NCBI GenBank assembly: GCA_017551215.1
Contig: JAFZMA010000102.1
Location: 1-12,982 of the forward strand
DNA from: Bacteroidales bacterium
GTDB taxonomy: Bacteria > Bacteroidota > Bacteroidia > Bacteroidales > UBA932
Direction: 5' to 3'
DNA length: 12,982 bases
Below the pieces are notes generated by a model. That model had not been told where the DNA came from and made no database searches. It saw only the letters and a program-made list of their open reading frames with translations. The position numbers and the translations under genes were made by a program. Of this stretch, positions 1 through 8,341 are shown one piece after another. Within the stretch, counting starts at the first letter, position 1. Each line of letters starts with the position of its first letter.

Positions 1-1
1 G

Positions 2-3000
2 GCAAAGGAGAAAGAGAAACTCGCCGCGGAGGATGACAAGCTGAAGAAGAAAATCAACGAGGAAGTTGAGGTTGTTCTCAACGAGGTGCTTCCAACTGCC
101 TTTGCCATAATGAAATCCACGGCAAGGAGATTCAAGGAGAATGAGACAATAGAGGTTAAAGCCACGGAATTCGACAAGGATCTCAGCACAAGATTCGACT
201 ATGTAACCATAGAGGATGACAAGGCAATCTGGAAGAACAGCTGGGTAGCAGGTGGAAACATGCTCACCTGGGATATGGTTCACTATGATGTCCAGCTGAT
301 TGGAGGTATTGTCCTTCACCAGGGTAAAATCGCTGAGATGGCTACGGGAGAAGGAAAGACACTGGTTGCCACGCTTCCTGTGTTCCTTAACGCTCTGGCC
401 GGATTTGGCGTTCACATGGTTACGGTCAACGATTATCTGGCAAAGAGAGACTCCGAGTGGATGGGCCCTCTGTACCAGTTCCACGGGCTTAGCGTAGACT
501 GTATAGACAAGCACGAGCCTAACTCCGAGGCCAGAAAGAAAGCATATCTGGCAGACGTGACCTTTGGAACCAACAACGAGTTCGGCTTCGATTATCTGAG
601 AGACAATATGGCAGTTGGCCTGGAGGACCTTGTCCAGAGGGAGCATCACTATGCCATTGTGGACGAGGTGGATTCTGTGCTCATAGACGATGCCCGTACC
701 CCTCTGATTATTTCCGGTCCGGTACCAAAGGGAGAAGACCAGCAGTACGAGGAATACCGCCCATACGTGGAGAAGATCTACAGCCTTCAGAAACAGGAGG
801 CTACCAAATATCTCAACGAGGCTAAGAGGCTCATCTCTCAGGGTAACGAGAAAGATGGAGGAATGGCTCTGCTCAGGGCTCACAAGGCTCTGCCAAAGTA
901 CAATCCGCTCATCAAGTTCCTCAGCGAAACGGGAATGAAGCAGCTACTCCAGTCTACCAACAACTTCTATATGCAGAACCAGAACAAGGAGATGCATGTA
1001 GTTACCGATCCGCTCTACTTTGTTATTGATGAGCACGACAAGTCTGTGGAACTCACCGACAAGGGCAACGAGTTCATCGCCTCCCTGGTGAGCGACCCTA
1101 AGTTTTTCGTGCTTCCGGATGTGGGAGTAGAGGTGGCCGAGATAGAGAAGAAGAATATATCAGACCAGGAAAAACTCGCTGAGAAAGAACAGCTTATCGC
1201 AGACTATGCCATCAAGGCGGAGAGGGTTCACACGGTTACCCAGCTTCTTAAGGCTTACACGCTCTTCGAGAAGGATGTGGACTATGTTATAATGGACAAC
1301 AAGATCAAGATTGTGGACGAGCAGACTGGCCGTATAATGGAAGGCAGGCGCTGGTCAGACGGTCTGCACCAGGCTGTGGAGGCTAAGGAGAATGTGAAGG
1401 TAGAGGCTGCTACACAGACTTTTGCAACTATCACCCTACAGAACTACTTCAGGATGTACCACAAACTGGCCGGTATGACAGGAACAGCTTCTACAGAGGC
1501 CGGCGAGTTCTGGTCCATCTACAAACTGGATGTGGTTACCATTCCTACCAACAAGCCTGTTATCCGTAAAGATGCGGATGACCTTATCTACAAGACCAGG
1601 AAAGACAAGTTCAACGCTGTAATAGACAGAATCACAGAGCTCCGCAGCCAGGGCCGTCCGGTTCTTGTTGGTACCACTTCTGTGGAGATTTCCGAGATGC
1701 TGAGCAAATCGCTGAAGCTGAGAAGAATTCCGCATAATGTGCTGAACGCCAAGCTCCATGCCAAGGAGGCCGAGATTGTGGCCAACGCAGGTCAGGCCGG
1801 TTGCGTTACCATTGCAACCAACATGGCCGGTAGAGGAACGGATATCAAGCTCGGCGAAGGGGTTGTGGAGGCAGGAGGTCTGGCTATCATAGGAACGGAA
1901 AGACATGACAGCCGCCGTGTGGACCGTCAGCTCAGGGGACGTGCCGGAAGACAGGGAGACCCGGGTTCATCCGAGTTCTATGTATCTCTGGAAGACAACC
2001 TTATGAGACTGTTCGGAGCGGACAGGATTGCCAAGCTTGTAGACCGTATGGGAATGAAGGACGGAGAGGTTCTTCAGCACAAATGGCTGTCTTCTTCCGT
2101 GGAAAGAGCTCAGAAGAAAGTTGAGGAAAACAACTTTGGCATCAGAAAGAGACTCCTTGAGTATGACGATGTAATGAATACCCAGAGGACGGTTATCTAT
2201 GCCCGCAGAAACAACGCCCTCAACGGAGAGAGAATGGACGTGGACCTTCAGAACATGATAGCGGACTTTGCTGAGGCTCTGGCTTCCCGCAAGGACGATT
2301 ACGACTACGAAGGATTCAAGCTTGAGATGATCAAGCAGGTTTCCATAGATCCTGACTTTGACGAGACATTCTTCCGCAGCTGTACCAAGGATCAGATGAG
2401 CGATCTTCTGGAAAAGGCGATTTCAGACGTTATAGAGAGAAGGGGAGAGACACTGGTTACCAAGACTTTCCCTATAGTGGAGAGAGTTTACGAGACTCAG
2501 GCCGCCACATACCAGAACGTGGCCATTCCTATCACGGACGGACAGAAGGTGCTGAACCTTATCGTCAACATGAAGAAGTCTATAGACACCAAGGGAAAGG
2601 AAATCCAGAAGGCGTTGGTAAGAAGCGTTACCCTTATCAAGATAGACGAGCACTGGAAGCAGCACCTCAGGGATATGGACGATCTTAAGCAGAGTGTACA
2701 GAATGCCACATACGAGCAGAAAGACCCTCTGATCATCTATAAGTTCGAGGGCTACAACCTCTTCAGCAGCGTTGTGGAGAACATCAGCCGAGATGTGATC
2801 TCATTCCTTGTAAGGGCTCAGGTTAATCTCCGCGAGGATAATGACGCACAGCTTAGACAGGAGGCACGCCGCCGCAAGACGGATATGAGCCGCATGAGCA
2901 TGAGGCGTGATGACGGAAGCGCAGAGGCAGCTGCCGCAGCCGGAAGGCAGGAAAGAAGCAACCAGCCTGTGCACGTTGAGAAGAAGGTAGGAAGGAACGA

Positions 3001-3061
3001 TCCTTGCCCTTGCGGAAGCGGCAAGAAGTTCAAGAACTGTCATGGAAAAGGACTTGTATAA
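2..3061 (+). CDS. secA: Preprotein translocase ATPase SecA (5' end missing)
   Basis: SecA is the cytoplasmic ATPase motor that pushes unfolded preproteins through the SecYEG channel. The reading frame is already open at base 2, so the start lies upstream; by comparison with the family I infer roughly the first 90 residues are missing. The visible N-terminal part is a Lys/Glu-rich helix leading into LPTAFAIMK. Motifs in order: Walker A MATGEGKT (338-361), Walker B region with DEVDS (from 662), GMTGTA near 1476, the helicase-type segment [11 protein letters not shown] near 1820, and the arginine-rich [18 protein letters not shown] near 1925. The C-terminus carries the zinc-binding motif [13 protein letters not shown] (3005-3043), the part that contacts SecB or ribosomes in other bacteria. 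A long insertion between Walker B and GMTGTA, in the preprotein cross-linking region, fits Bacteroidota SecA. The stop is TAA. The next gene begins 11 bp later on the same strand. Identity is certain. Confidence 0.98.
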   Translation, partial: AKEKEKLAAEDDKLKKKINEEVEVVLNEVLPTAFAIMKSTARRFKENETIEVKATEFDKDLSTRFDYVTIEDDKAIWKNSWVAGGNMLTWDMVHYDVQLIGGIVLHQGKIAEMATGEGKTLVATLPVFLNALAGFGVHMVTVNDYLAKRDSEWMGPLYQFHGLSVDCIDKHEPNSEARKKAYLADVTFGTNNEFGFDYLRDNMAVGLEDLVQREHHYAIVDEVDSVLIDDARTPLIISGPVPKGEDQQYEEYRPYVEKIYSLQKQEATKYLNEAKRLISQGNEKDGGMALLRAHKALPKYNPLIKFLSETGMKQLLQSTNNFYMQNQNKEMHVVTDPLYFVIDEHDKSVELTDKGNEFIASLVSDPKFFVLPDVGVEVAEIEKKNISDQEKLAEKEQLIADYAIKAERVHTVTQLLKAYTLFEKDVDYVIMDNKIKIVDEQTGRIMEGRRWSDGLHQAVEAKENVKVEAATQTFATITLQNYFRMYHKLAGMTGTASTEAGEFWSIYKLDVVTIPTNKPVIRKDADDLIYKTRKDKFNAVIDRITELRSQGRPVLVGTTSVEISEMLSKSLKLRRIPHNVLNAKLHAKEAEIVANAGQAGCVTIATNMAGRGTDIKLGEGVVEAGGLAIIGTERHDSRRVDRQLRGRAGRQGDPGSSEFYVSLEDNLMRLFGADRIAKLVDRMGMKDGEVLQHKWLSSSVERAQKKVEENNFGIRKRLLEYDDVMNTQRTVIYARRNNALNGERMDVDLQNMIADFAEALASRKDDYDYEGFKLEMIKQVSIDPDFDETFFRSCTKDQMSDLLEKAISDVIERRGETLVTKTFPIVERVYETQAATYQNVAIPITDGQKVLNLIVNMKKSIDTKGKEIQKALVRSVTLIKIDEHWKQHLRDMDDLKQSVQNATYEQKDPLIIYKFEGYNLFSSVVENISRDVISFLVRAQVNLREDNDAQLRQEARRRKTDMSRMSMRRDDGSAEAAAAAGRQERSNQPVHVEKKVGRNDPCPCGSGKKFKNCHGKGLV

Positions 3062-3072
3062 TATTTGACTCT

Positions 3073-4560
3073 ATGAAATACGACGTAATAGTTATAGGCT
3101 CAGGCCCAGGCGGTTATGTGGCTGCTGTAAGGGCTGCTCAATATGGATTCAGCGTAGCTGTTGTAGAGAAGGCCGAGATAGGGGGAATCTGCCTTAACTG
3201 GGGCTGCATTCCTACCAAGGCGCTACTGAAATCTGCGGAGACATTCCTCTCTTTCAAGCATCTGGCATCTTACGGAATTTCCTTTGACGGAGACAACATA
3301 GCAGATCCTGAAAGGACTAAGGATCTCCGGGCCGATATTGCAAAAATCGTTGAAAGGGAAAGGGGAGTGGCGGACAAGATGCGCAAGGGAGTGGAATTCC
3401 TCTTCAAGAAGAACAAGATAACCGTTGTGAACGGCAAGGCCACAATCACAGGGGAACACACTGTAACTGTGGAATGTACGCAGAGTTGCGGCGGCGGAGA
3501 AGGTTGTGGATTCCAGCCGGAAGACGGCAAGTGCACACTGGAAGGAAAGTATATAATCATAGCCACCGGCGCTCATCCTAAGGCTCTTCCTTTTGCTCCG
3601 TTCGATGGAAAGAAGATAGTATCATACAGGCACGCACTTGTACCTGAGACTCTGCCTAAGTCTCTGGCTGTCATCGGTTCCGGAGCCATAGGAAGCGAGC
3701 TTGCATATTTCTATCATGCAATGGGTTGCGAGGTTCATCTGATAGAGTTCCTGGACCGCATAGTTCCTCTGGAGGACGATGACGTTTCCGCTCAGCTTAG
3801 CCGTTCTTTCCGCAAGGAGGGCATGAAGATTATGGTGAGCACCAAGGTGTGCGGAGTGGAAATAGACAAGGAGTCTTCTGACCCTGAAAACGTTACCATT
3901 ACCGTTGAGAGCAAGAAGGGAGAGGAGAAGATCAAGGTGGAAAGAGTCCTCTGCGCTGTGGGCGTGGCTCCAAATACGGATGACCTTGGCCTGGAGAACG
4001 TGGGCATAACCACAGACCGGGGCAAGATCAGCGTTAACAGTTTCTGCCACACTGGAGTTGCGGACATCTATGCCATTGGAGACGTGATTCCTACTCCGGC
4101 CCTTGCACACATGGCTTCTGCTGAGGCAGTTGCATGCGTTGATCACATCGCTGAGGATGAAGGAAAAACTGGTCCGGACGGTAAGCCTGCAAAGTTCCAT
4201 CCTATTAATTACGACCATATTCCGGGAGCAACCTATACAACTCCGCAAATTGCCTCCTGCGGCCTGACTGAGCGCAAGGCAAAGGAGATGGGGCTTAACT
4301 ACAAGGTCGGAAAGTTCATGTTCACCGCTTCCGGAAAGGCCACAGCCGCCGGCAAGACAGATGGTTTTGTAAAGCTCATCAGCGATGCGGATACGGACAA
4401 ACTCCTTGGTGTTCACCTGATTGGAGCGGATGTAACCGAGATTATCGGTGGCATGGTTCTGGCCTTGGATCTTGGCGCAACCGCAGAGCAGGTGAGGAAC
4501 ACTGTCTTCCCTCACCCGACTATGAGCGAGGCAATAAGAGATGCCGCTGAAGTGTTGTAA
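3073..4560 (+). CDS. lpdA: Dihydrolipoamide dehydrogenase (E3) with a four-Cys insertion
   Basis: This is a 495-residue FAD/NAD disulfide oxidoreductase that reoxidises dihydrolipoyl groups of 2-oxo acid dehydrogenase or glycine cleavage complexes. Visible elements are the FAD-binding GSGPGG (residues 9-14), the redox-active pair C40/C45 in CLNWGCIPTK, the NAD-binding GSGAIGSE (202-209), the second FAD motif YAIGD (333-337), and the catalytic dyad H481/E486 in HPTMSE of the dimerisation domain. The start is the ATG at 3073, because the protein then begins directly with MKYDVIVIGSGPGG; a longer frame into secA adds residues unlike the family. There is no clear Shine-Dalgarno sequence. The oddity is residues 135-154, where cysteines at 135, 139, 145 and 154 lie among glycines, just before IIIATGAHPK; most family members have only a short turn there. 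No E1, E2 or lipoyl-domain gene is nearby. A mercuric or glutathione reductase is unlikely given the CLNWGC signature. Confidence 0.95.
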   Translation: MKYDVIVIGSGPGGYVAAVRAAQYGFSVAVVEKAEIGGICLNWGCIPTKALLKSAETFLSFKHLASYGISFDGDNIADPERTKDLRADIAKIVERERGVADKMRKGVEFLFKKNKITVVNGKATITGEHTVTVECTQSCGGGEGCGFQPEDGKCTLEGKYIIIATGAHPKALPFAPFDGKKIVSYRHALVPETLPKSLAVIGSGAIGSELAYFYHAMGCEVHLIEFLDRIVPLEDDDVSAQLSRSFRKEGMKIMVSTKVCGVEIDKESSDPENVTITVESKKGEEKIKVERVLCAVGVAPNTDDLGLENVGITTDRGKISVNSFCHTGVADIYAIGDVIPTPALAHMASAEAVACVDHIAEDEGKTGPDGKPAKFHPINYDHIPGATYTTPQIASCGLTERKAKEMGLNYKVGKFMFTASGKATAAGKTDGFVKLISDADTDKLLGVHLIGADVTEIIGGMVLALDLGATAEQVRNTVFPHPTMSEAIRDAAEVL

Positions 4561-4582
4561 GTACTCGAGGGGTTAGCTCAGT

Positions 4583-6367
4583 TTACTCCTCACCGAAGAG
4601 TAATCTCATGTCTTTATCCAGGAGTTTCCTGGCCTTGTTGCTTGGGATGAACTCCCAGTGGCCTATGATTTCTTTACGGCCTATAGAGTCCGGATCTATT
4701 GAACCTTTTTCCTTGAGATAACGGTAGAGTATCTTTCGGTATTCCTCGTTGCGGTCAACTATCAGAGAGTCTATCCCGTCCGGATCAACGCCTGATTTCT
4801 TGAGGAGGTCTCCGCCGCCACTAGCTCTGTATGAGGTCATTGCAACCTTGTATGTACCCAAGGTGTCAAAAGGTGTGCCGTCTGCCATGGAGGTGATTTC
4901 TATCCTTTGGCCTAAAGGCTTTGTTACATCTACGGTGTAGCATATACCGGCCGCCGAATCGAAATTGTAGGAACGGTTCATAAAAGACCATACCTTCTGG
5001 CTGTTTCTCGGGTCGTCCCTCTGCTGGATCTTTAGCACGTGCTCAGGGTCTTCGCTTGTAATCCAGCCATCGTATGACTGCTCCAGATAATTCCTGATCT
5101 GACTGCCAGTGAGCTTTATCGTAAACAACTGGTTCTCATATGGATAGAATGTAAACAAATCGTTGAAATTGAGAGTTCCGGCCTCTATGGTCTTGTTGTA
5201 GGTCAGTGGTGCGGCTATGGAAATCCGGGCGTCTGTTGCATAGAATCCAAGAGTGTGTACCAGATTAATATAGTCGCTCATCCCGCAAAGCGCGTCTCTT
5301 GTCCGGATTTCTTTCTTCAGCTTTCCAACTTCAGACAAGGTGAATTCCCGGACCTTAAGGAAGTCTTCCTGGAAGAAATCTCTCATAGCGGTGTCTATGT
5401 TCTCCGCATTCACCTTTATGTTCTCTGCGTGGAGAGACTTGGATACCACCTTTCCATCCTTGATAGTTAGGGTTATAGAGCCGTGCCCAACATTGCGGGC
5501 GTGGCTTCCGGAATTAATCAGGCAGATACTGTCTTTCTCGGCGACGAAAGGCCTGTGGTCGTGGGAACATACCAGAAAATCCACACCCTTGAGGGTTGAC
5601 AGAAGATCCAGTCCCTGGCTTTCGAGACTTTCTCCATTGCCTTCTCCCGTTCCGGAATGAACAGCCACAATCACTACCTGAGGCTTTTCTTTCTCCCGAA
5701 CCTTATCCACGTCTTTCTGAACCAGAGGAATCAGGTTCACGAATGTCATTCCGCTCCAGATATCTTCCATGAGCCAGGCTTTCATGTTAGGATTTGTATA
5801 GCCCAAAACAGCAACCTTTAGTCCTCCTCTGCGGATAATCCTGTATGTCTGGAAGTATCTGTCCTTGAACGGATAATCTCCCATGGCGGATTTCTCCGCA
5901 GAAACCTTGCTGGTGTTCTTTATGGCATTGCCGCCCAGGAAAGGAATTCCGGATGCCTCCAGTTCAGCGCGAACTCTGTCATACACGGAATGTCCGGTCT
6001 CTATATCGTGGTTTCCCACACAGACGGCATCATACTTCATGTAGGAAGCCAGCCTTGGAAAAAGATGAGCGATGGCAGTATCCACAAAGTTGAAGTAGTA
6101 GGCGGCATTGTCTCCCTGAAGGCAGTCTCCCGCATCCACCAGAATCACGTTCTCCGCTCCCACGCTGTCCCTGAACCTTGAGACTATGCTGTTGACCGCA
6201 AACAGTGAGCGTTTGGGATTGCCATCCCCGTAACTTTCACTGAACCAGGTTCCATGCACATCGTTAGTTGTCAGGAGGTTAAGGGTATATTCCCCATCCT
6301 TGGGCCTATTGCAGCCAATACACATCGCTGAGGCAACAGCCAGAGCCAAAACTAATATCCTTTTCAT
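4583..6367 (-). CDS. Lipoprotein 5'-nucleotidase / metallophosphatase, UshA-like
   Basis: This is a 594-residue two-domain phosphohydrolase, expected outside the inner membrane. The N-terminus is a signal peptide (MKRILVLALAVASAMC) ending in a lipobox-like CIGC, so C19 is the likely lipidated residue; cysteine at position -3 is unusual. The metallophosphoesterase domain shows its dimetal ligands in order: D36 and H38 (TNDVHG), D78 (DAGDCLQGD), N119/H120 (GNHDIE), H237 (HSGTGEG), and H269/H271 (CSHDHRPF). The C-terminal 5'-nucleotidase domain (about 345-560) has FNDLFTFYPYENQLF near 401 and MTSYRASGGGDLL at 510-522. The family releases phosphate from nucleotides, sometimes from UDP-sugars or cyclic 2',3'-nucleotides; the exact substrate cannot be read. 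The gene ends 22 bp from the convergent lpdA. It starts 15 bp after the toxin gene, and I see no promoter of its own, so it is probably co-transcribed with the toxin-antitoxin pair. Confidence 0.93.
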   Translation of the reverse strand: MKRILVLALAVASAMCIGCNRPKDGEYTLNLLTTNDVHGTWFSESYGDGNPKRSLFAVNSIVSRFRDSVGAENVILVDAGDCLQGDNAAYYFNFVDTAIAHLFPRLASYMKYDAVCVGNHDIETGHSVYDRVRAELEASGIPFLGGNAIKNTSKVSAEKSAMGDYPFKDRYFQTYRIIRRGGLKVAVLGYTNPNMKAWLMEDIWSGMTFVNLIPLVQKDVDKVREKEKPQVVIVAVHSGTGEGNGESLESQGLDLLSTLKGVDFLVCSHDHRPFVAEKDSICLINSGSHARNVGHGSITLTIKDGKVVSKSLHAENIKVNAENIDTAMRDFFQEDFLKVREFTLSEVGKLKKEIRTRDALCGMSDYINLVHTLGFYATDARISIAAPLTYNKTIEAGTLNFNDLFTFYPYENQLFTIKLTGSQIRNYLEQSYDGWITSEDPEHVLKIQQRDDPRNSQKVWSFMNRSYNFDSAAGICYTVDVTKPLGQRIEITSMADGTPFDTLGTYKVAMTSYRASGGGDLLKKSGVDPDGIDSLIVDRNEEYRKILYRYLKEKGSIDPDSIGRKEIIGHWEFIPSNKARKLLDKDMRLLFGEE

Positions 6368-6382
6368 AATGATGCCCCGATA

Positions 6383-6808
6383 TTATGATAAACTATCCTT
6401 AAAAAGAGAAAGGAACTCCGAAGGAGTGAAAATTCTTATCTCGTGCTGAAAATCTTTAAAATGTCTGATGTTGTTTGTAACTATGCAATCGCACTTTGCT
6501 GCCAAAGCACATTCCGCCTGAAGAGCATCTTCATAATCAGCAGGATTTCTCACTAACGCTCTCTGGACTTGTTCTGTATCCATTGGCAATACCGCAACTC
6601 TTTTCAGCAGAGTACCAATAGACTTGGCTACCATGGAATTGCCTACATGTTTCCTTATAATGTATGCGGTATTGGCTATAGTAAGGACAGAGGCGAGTGG
6701 AGTTATAATTCTGCACGCGCCAAGTTTCAGTATGTCAGCTGTATTTACTTGACCTTCCCTTAGAAGCAAAAGATCGAGCAAGACATTGGTATCAAGAAAG
6801 ATTCTCAT
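6383..6808 (-). CDS. PIN-domain protein, probable VapC-type ribonuclease toxin
   Basis: This 141-residue protein consists of one PIN domain. PIN toxins are metal-dependent RNases that usually cut tRNA or rRNA. The opening FLDTNVLLDLL gives the first acidic residue D6; DYEDALQ supplies D91, E93 and D94; and VTNNIRHFKDF (110-120) is the typical last motif with T111, N112 and N113. The position where many VapC proteins have glutamate reads N47 in TIANTAYIIRK. As I recall, this is common in the Bacteroidota subfamily, so it need not mean inactivity. The gene starts 4 bp after the stop of a small DNA-binding-like gene, the usual antitoxin-toxin order. Base composition is visibly A+T richer than the flanking housekeeping genes, suggesting acquisition. 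The RNA target cannot be deduced. Confidence 0.87.
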   Translation of the reverse strand: MRIFLDTNVLLDLLLLREGQVNTADILKLGACRIITPLASVLTIANTAYIIRKHVGNSMVAKSIGTLLKRVAVLPMDTEQVQRALVRNPADYEDALQAECALAAKCDCIVTNNIRHFKDFQHEIRIFTPSEFLSLFKDSLS

Positions 6809-6812
6809 TAAG

Positions 6813-7115
6813 CTACTTGTTTAAAAGATACTGCAACCTGTCATCATTCTTGTTCTCTTCCGGATGCCTGTCAACCGCTATTCCTGCAAGGTATAAAATA
6901 TCATCATCATAGTCTCCTTCAGAAAGCACGCCATTAGCCGTCCTCACATTCTTAACAAGCAGGTTCTCAATGTATTTTTTCAGGGAAACACCTTCTTTCT
7001 TTGCCAGAATAGATAATTTCCTGAACACATCTTCCGGTATGTCTATCAGTTTTCTTTTCACGGAGTTGGAAGCCACATTATCAAATTCCAGATTCGGGTA
7101 AACTTTTGCTTTCAT
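6813..7115 (-). CDS. Probable antitoxin of the PIN toxin, ribbon-helix-helix-like
   Basis: This is a 100-residue hypothetical protein. I chose the ATG at 7115 (MKAKVYPNLEF), although the frame stays open further upstream. The upstream part would be read from the tandem repeat and would cover the promoter described at 7135-7167. Residues 20-56 look like a ribbon-helix-helix fold: a strand KRKLIDIP, a helix EDVFRKLSILAKKEG, and a second helix SLKKYIENLLVK. The C-terminal half (about 61-100) is acidic with DYDDDILYL, and could be the part that binds and blocks the toxin. The assignment rests on size, this fold-like pattern, the 4-bp gap to the PIN gene and the palindrome AGTATATATACT directly before the start. 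I do not recognise a named family. It probably represses its own promoter, as such antitoxins usually do. Confidence 0.75.
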   Translation of the reverse strand: MKAKVYPNLEFDNVASNSVKRKLIDIPEDVFRKLSILAKKEGVSLKKYIENLLVKNVRTANGVLSEGDYDDDILYLAGIAVDRHPEENKNDDRLQYLLNK

Positions 7116-7127
7116 AGTATATATACT
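7116..7127. promoter_or_regulatory. Perfect 12-bp palindrome, possible antitoxin operator
   Basis: AGTATATATACT is its own reverse complement and abuts the antitoxin start codon, 7 bp downstream of the promoter -7 box. A related GATATATAC lies at 7139-7147, overlapping the promoter. This is where a ribbon-helix-helix antitoxin would be expected to bind. Operator function is inferred from position and symmetry only; an alternating TA tract can be palindromic by chance. Confidence 0.4.
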
Positions 7128-7134
7128 CTTTTTG

Positions 7135-7167
7135 CAAAGATATATACAAATCCAATAATTTCCAAAA
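7135..7167 (-). promoter_or_regulatory. Bacteroidota-type promoter of the toxin-antitoxin operon
   Basis: Read on the minus strand, TTTTGG (7162-7167) is followed after 19 bp by TATCTTTG (7135-7142). This matches the Bacteroidota housekeeping pattern of a TTTG-like -33 box and TAnnTTTG -7 box with about 19-21 bp between. Transcription would begin close to the palindrome at 7116-7127, giving a very short leader before the antitoxin ATG at 7115. Confidence 0.65.
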
Positions 7168-7189
7168 GAAAAATGGTGTAGTATACCTA

Positions 7190-7293
7190 GCACGGAATCG
7201 GGGGTGAAATGCGCATGGTGGTGCTGGGAACGGGACACTTTGCACGGAATATAGGGTAAAATGTGCATGGCGGTGCTTTGAACGGGACACTTT
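7190..7293. repeat. Two tandem copies of a 52-bp G-rich unit
   Basis: Unit one (7190-7241) and unit two (7242-7293) are head to tail with the same length. By eye they match at 44 of 52 positions without gaps. Both begin GCACGGAAT and end GAACGGGACACTTT, and a third copy starts with GCAC at 7294 but diverges at once. Just beyond, TGCACAAC occurs twice (7293-7300 and 7311-7318). The unit length is not a multiple of three and no gene covers it, so it is unlikely to be coding. It lies between the glycosyltransferase stop and the toxin-antitoxin promoter, and is much more G-rich than the A+T-rich DNA next to it. Confidence 0.85.
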
Positions 7294-7335
7294 GCACAAC
7301 TCGCACACAGTGCACAACGAGGGGGCGGGGAGGCA

Positions 7336-8334
7336 CTAGAACTGTTTGCGGATCTTGTAGGTGTTTCGCTGGGTGGAGTTGCGGCTGATGAGCTCGGCGA
7401 TGAAGCCGGTCAGGAAGAGCATCACGCCTATTACAATTACCACCAGGGCAATGTAGAACAGCGGCTGGTCTGTAACGGCCCTGAGCTTTATGTCTGTGAA
7501 TCCCTGGGAGTTGAGCTGGCTCTGCATCATACTCTGGAGCACCAGTTTGCGGATGATTATCCACAGGGCTATTGCTCCGCCGATCAGGAACATCAGCGTT
7601 CCCCATACTCCGAACAGATGCATCGGCTTCTTGCCGAACTTCTGCAGGAACCACAGGCTCAACAGGTCCAGATATCCGTTAACGAAGCGGTTAAGGCCGA
7701 ACTTGCTCTTACCGAATTTGCGCTTGTGGTGCTGCACCTCCTTCTCTCCGATCTTGGAGAATCCGGCTTCCTTGGCAAGGAACGGAATGTAGCGGTGCAT
7801 CTCTCCGTAAACCTCAATGTTCTTGACCACCTCGTTTTTGTAGGCCTTAAGCCCGCAGTTCATGTCGTGGAGCTTGGTCTTGGTCACCCAACGGGCGGTG
7901 GCGTTGTATATCTTGGAAGGGATGTTCTTGGTGATTTTGTTGTCGTATCTCTTTTTCTTCCAGCCGCTTACAAGGTCATAGCCATCTTCCTTCACCATGC
8001 GGTAGAGTTCCGGTATCTCTTTAGGATCATCCTGAAGATCCGCATCCATAGTAATCACCACGTCTCCCTGGGCAGCCTCAAACCCGCAGTAAAGGGCGGC
8101 GCTCTTTCCGTAGTTGCGCCTGAAGCAAATGCCGTGGATAATCTGTTTTCCCTCCTTGTTGGTTTCCTCAGCGATGCTTTCTATCTCTTCCCAGCTCCCG
8201 TCCGTGCTCCCGTCGTTGACCATAATGATCTCGTATGAAAGAGAGGCAGCCTCAATGTTTTCCCTTATTCCGGAAACCAGTTCTCTCAGCGATTCCTTCT
8301 CGTTGAACAGGGCAATTACTACTGAAATGTCCAT
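7336..8334 (-). CDS. Membrane-anchored family 2 glycosyltransferase (GtrB/DPM-like)
   Basis: This is a 332-residue inverting GT-A glycosyltransferase with a C-terminal membrane anchor. The N-terminal VVIALFNEKESL, the nucleotide-binding VNDGSTDGSW (D41) and MDADLQDDP (D97/D99, metal-binding DxD) define family 2. HHKRKFGKSKFG (202-213) is the basic segment typical of enzymes that transfer a sugar to undecaprenyl or dolichyl phosphate. Two hydrophobic helices follow, at about 240-263 and 292-316. The likely role is loading a sugar onto a polyprenyl phosphate for later transfer in the envelope; donor and acceptor are not visible. It starts 7 bp after the DUF4199-type membrane gene with which it shares an operon. 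That pairing recurs in Bacteroidota, as far as I recall. No intrinsic terminator with a T-tract is evident after its stop. Confidence 0.92.
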   Translation of the reverse strand: MDISVVIALFNEKESLRELVSGIRENIEAASLSYEIIMVNDGSTDGSWEEIESIAEETNKEGKQIIHGICFRRNYGKSAALYCGFEAAQGDVVITMDADLQDDPKEIPELYRMVKEDGYDLVSGWKKKRYDNKITKNIPSKIYNATARWVTKTKLHDMNCGLKAYKNEVVKNIEVYGEMHRYIPFLAKEAGFSKIGEKEVQHHKRKFGKSKFGLNRFVNGYLDLLSLWFLQKFGKKPMHLFGVWGTLMFLIGGAIALWIIIRKLVLQSMMQSQLNSQGFTDIKLRAVTDQPLFYIALVVIVIGVMLFLTGFIAELISRNSTQRNTYKIRKQF

Positions 8335-8341
8335 ATACAGG

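Noticed and set aside
1436..1906. 156-codon open frame antisense to secA
   Set aside because: It is a shadow of conserved SecA coding sequence, with no family resemblance or ribosome-binding context.
3622..4515. Long open frame (297 codons) antisense to lpdA
   Set aside because: It lies fully inside a certain gene on the other strand, shows no recognisable domain, and reflects the codon pattern of lpdA.
4569..4583. GGGGTTAGCTCAGTT, resembling the 5' part and D-arm of a tRNA
   Set aside because: No D-loop GG, anticodon arm or T-arm follows; the sequence runs into the end of the nucleotidase gene. It is a chance match or a very small remnant.
4567..4591. Hairpin GAGGGGT/ACTCCTC between the convergent lpdA and nucleotidase genes
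   Set aside because: The stem has a G-T wobble and an 11-nt loop, and no T-run follows on either strand, so I do not call it a terminator.
7300..7321. CTCG/CGAG and GCAC/GTGC inverted repeats after the glycosyltransferase stop
   Set aside because: Stems are only 4 bp with no T-tract; too weak for a terminator call.
7081..7654. Minus-strand open frames through the 52-bp repeat (Cys, Pro and His-rich peptides)
   Set aside because: They arise from reading the repeat in different frames, the unit is not a multiple of three, and they overlap the ends of real genes.
7618..8238. 206-codon plus-strand frame across the glycosyltransferase
   Set aside because: The minus-strand frame encodes clear GT2 motifs; this one is a by-product.
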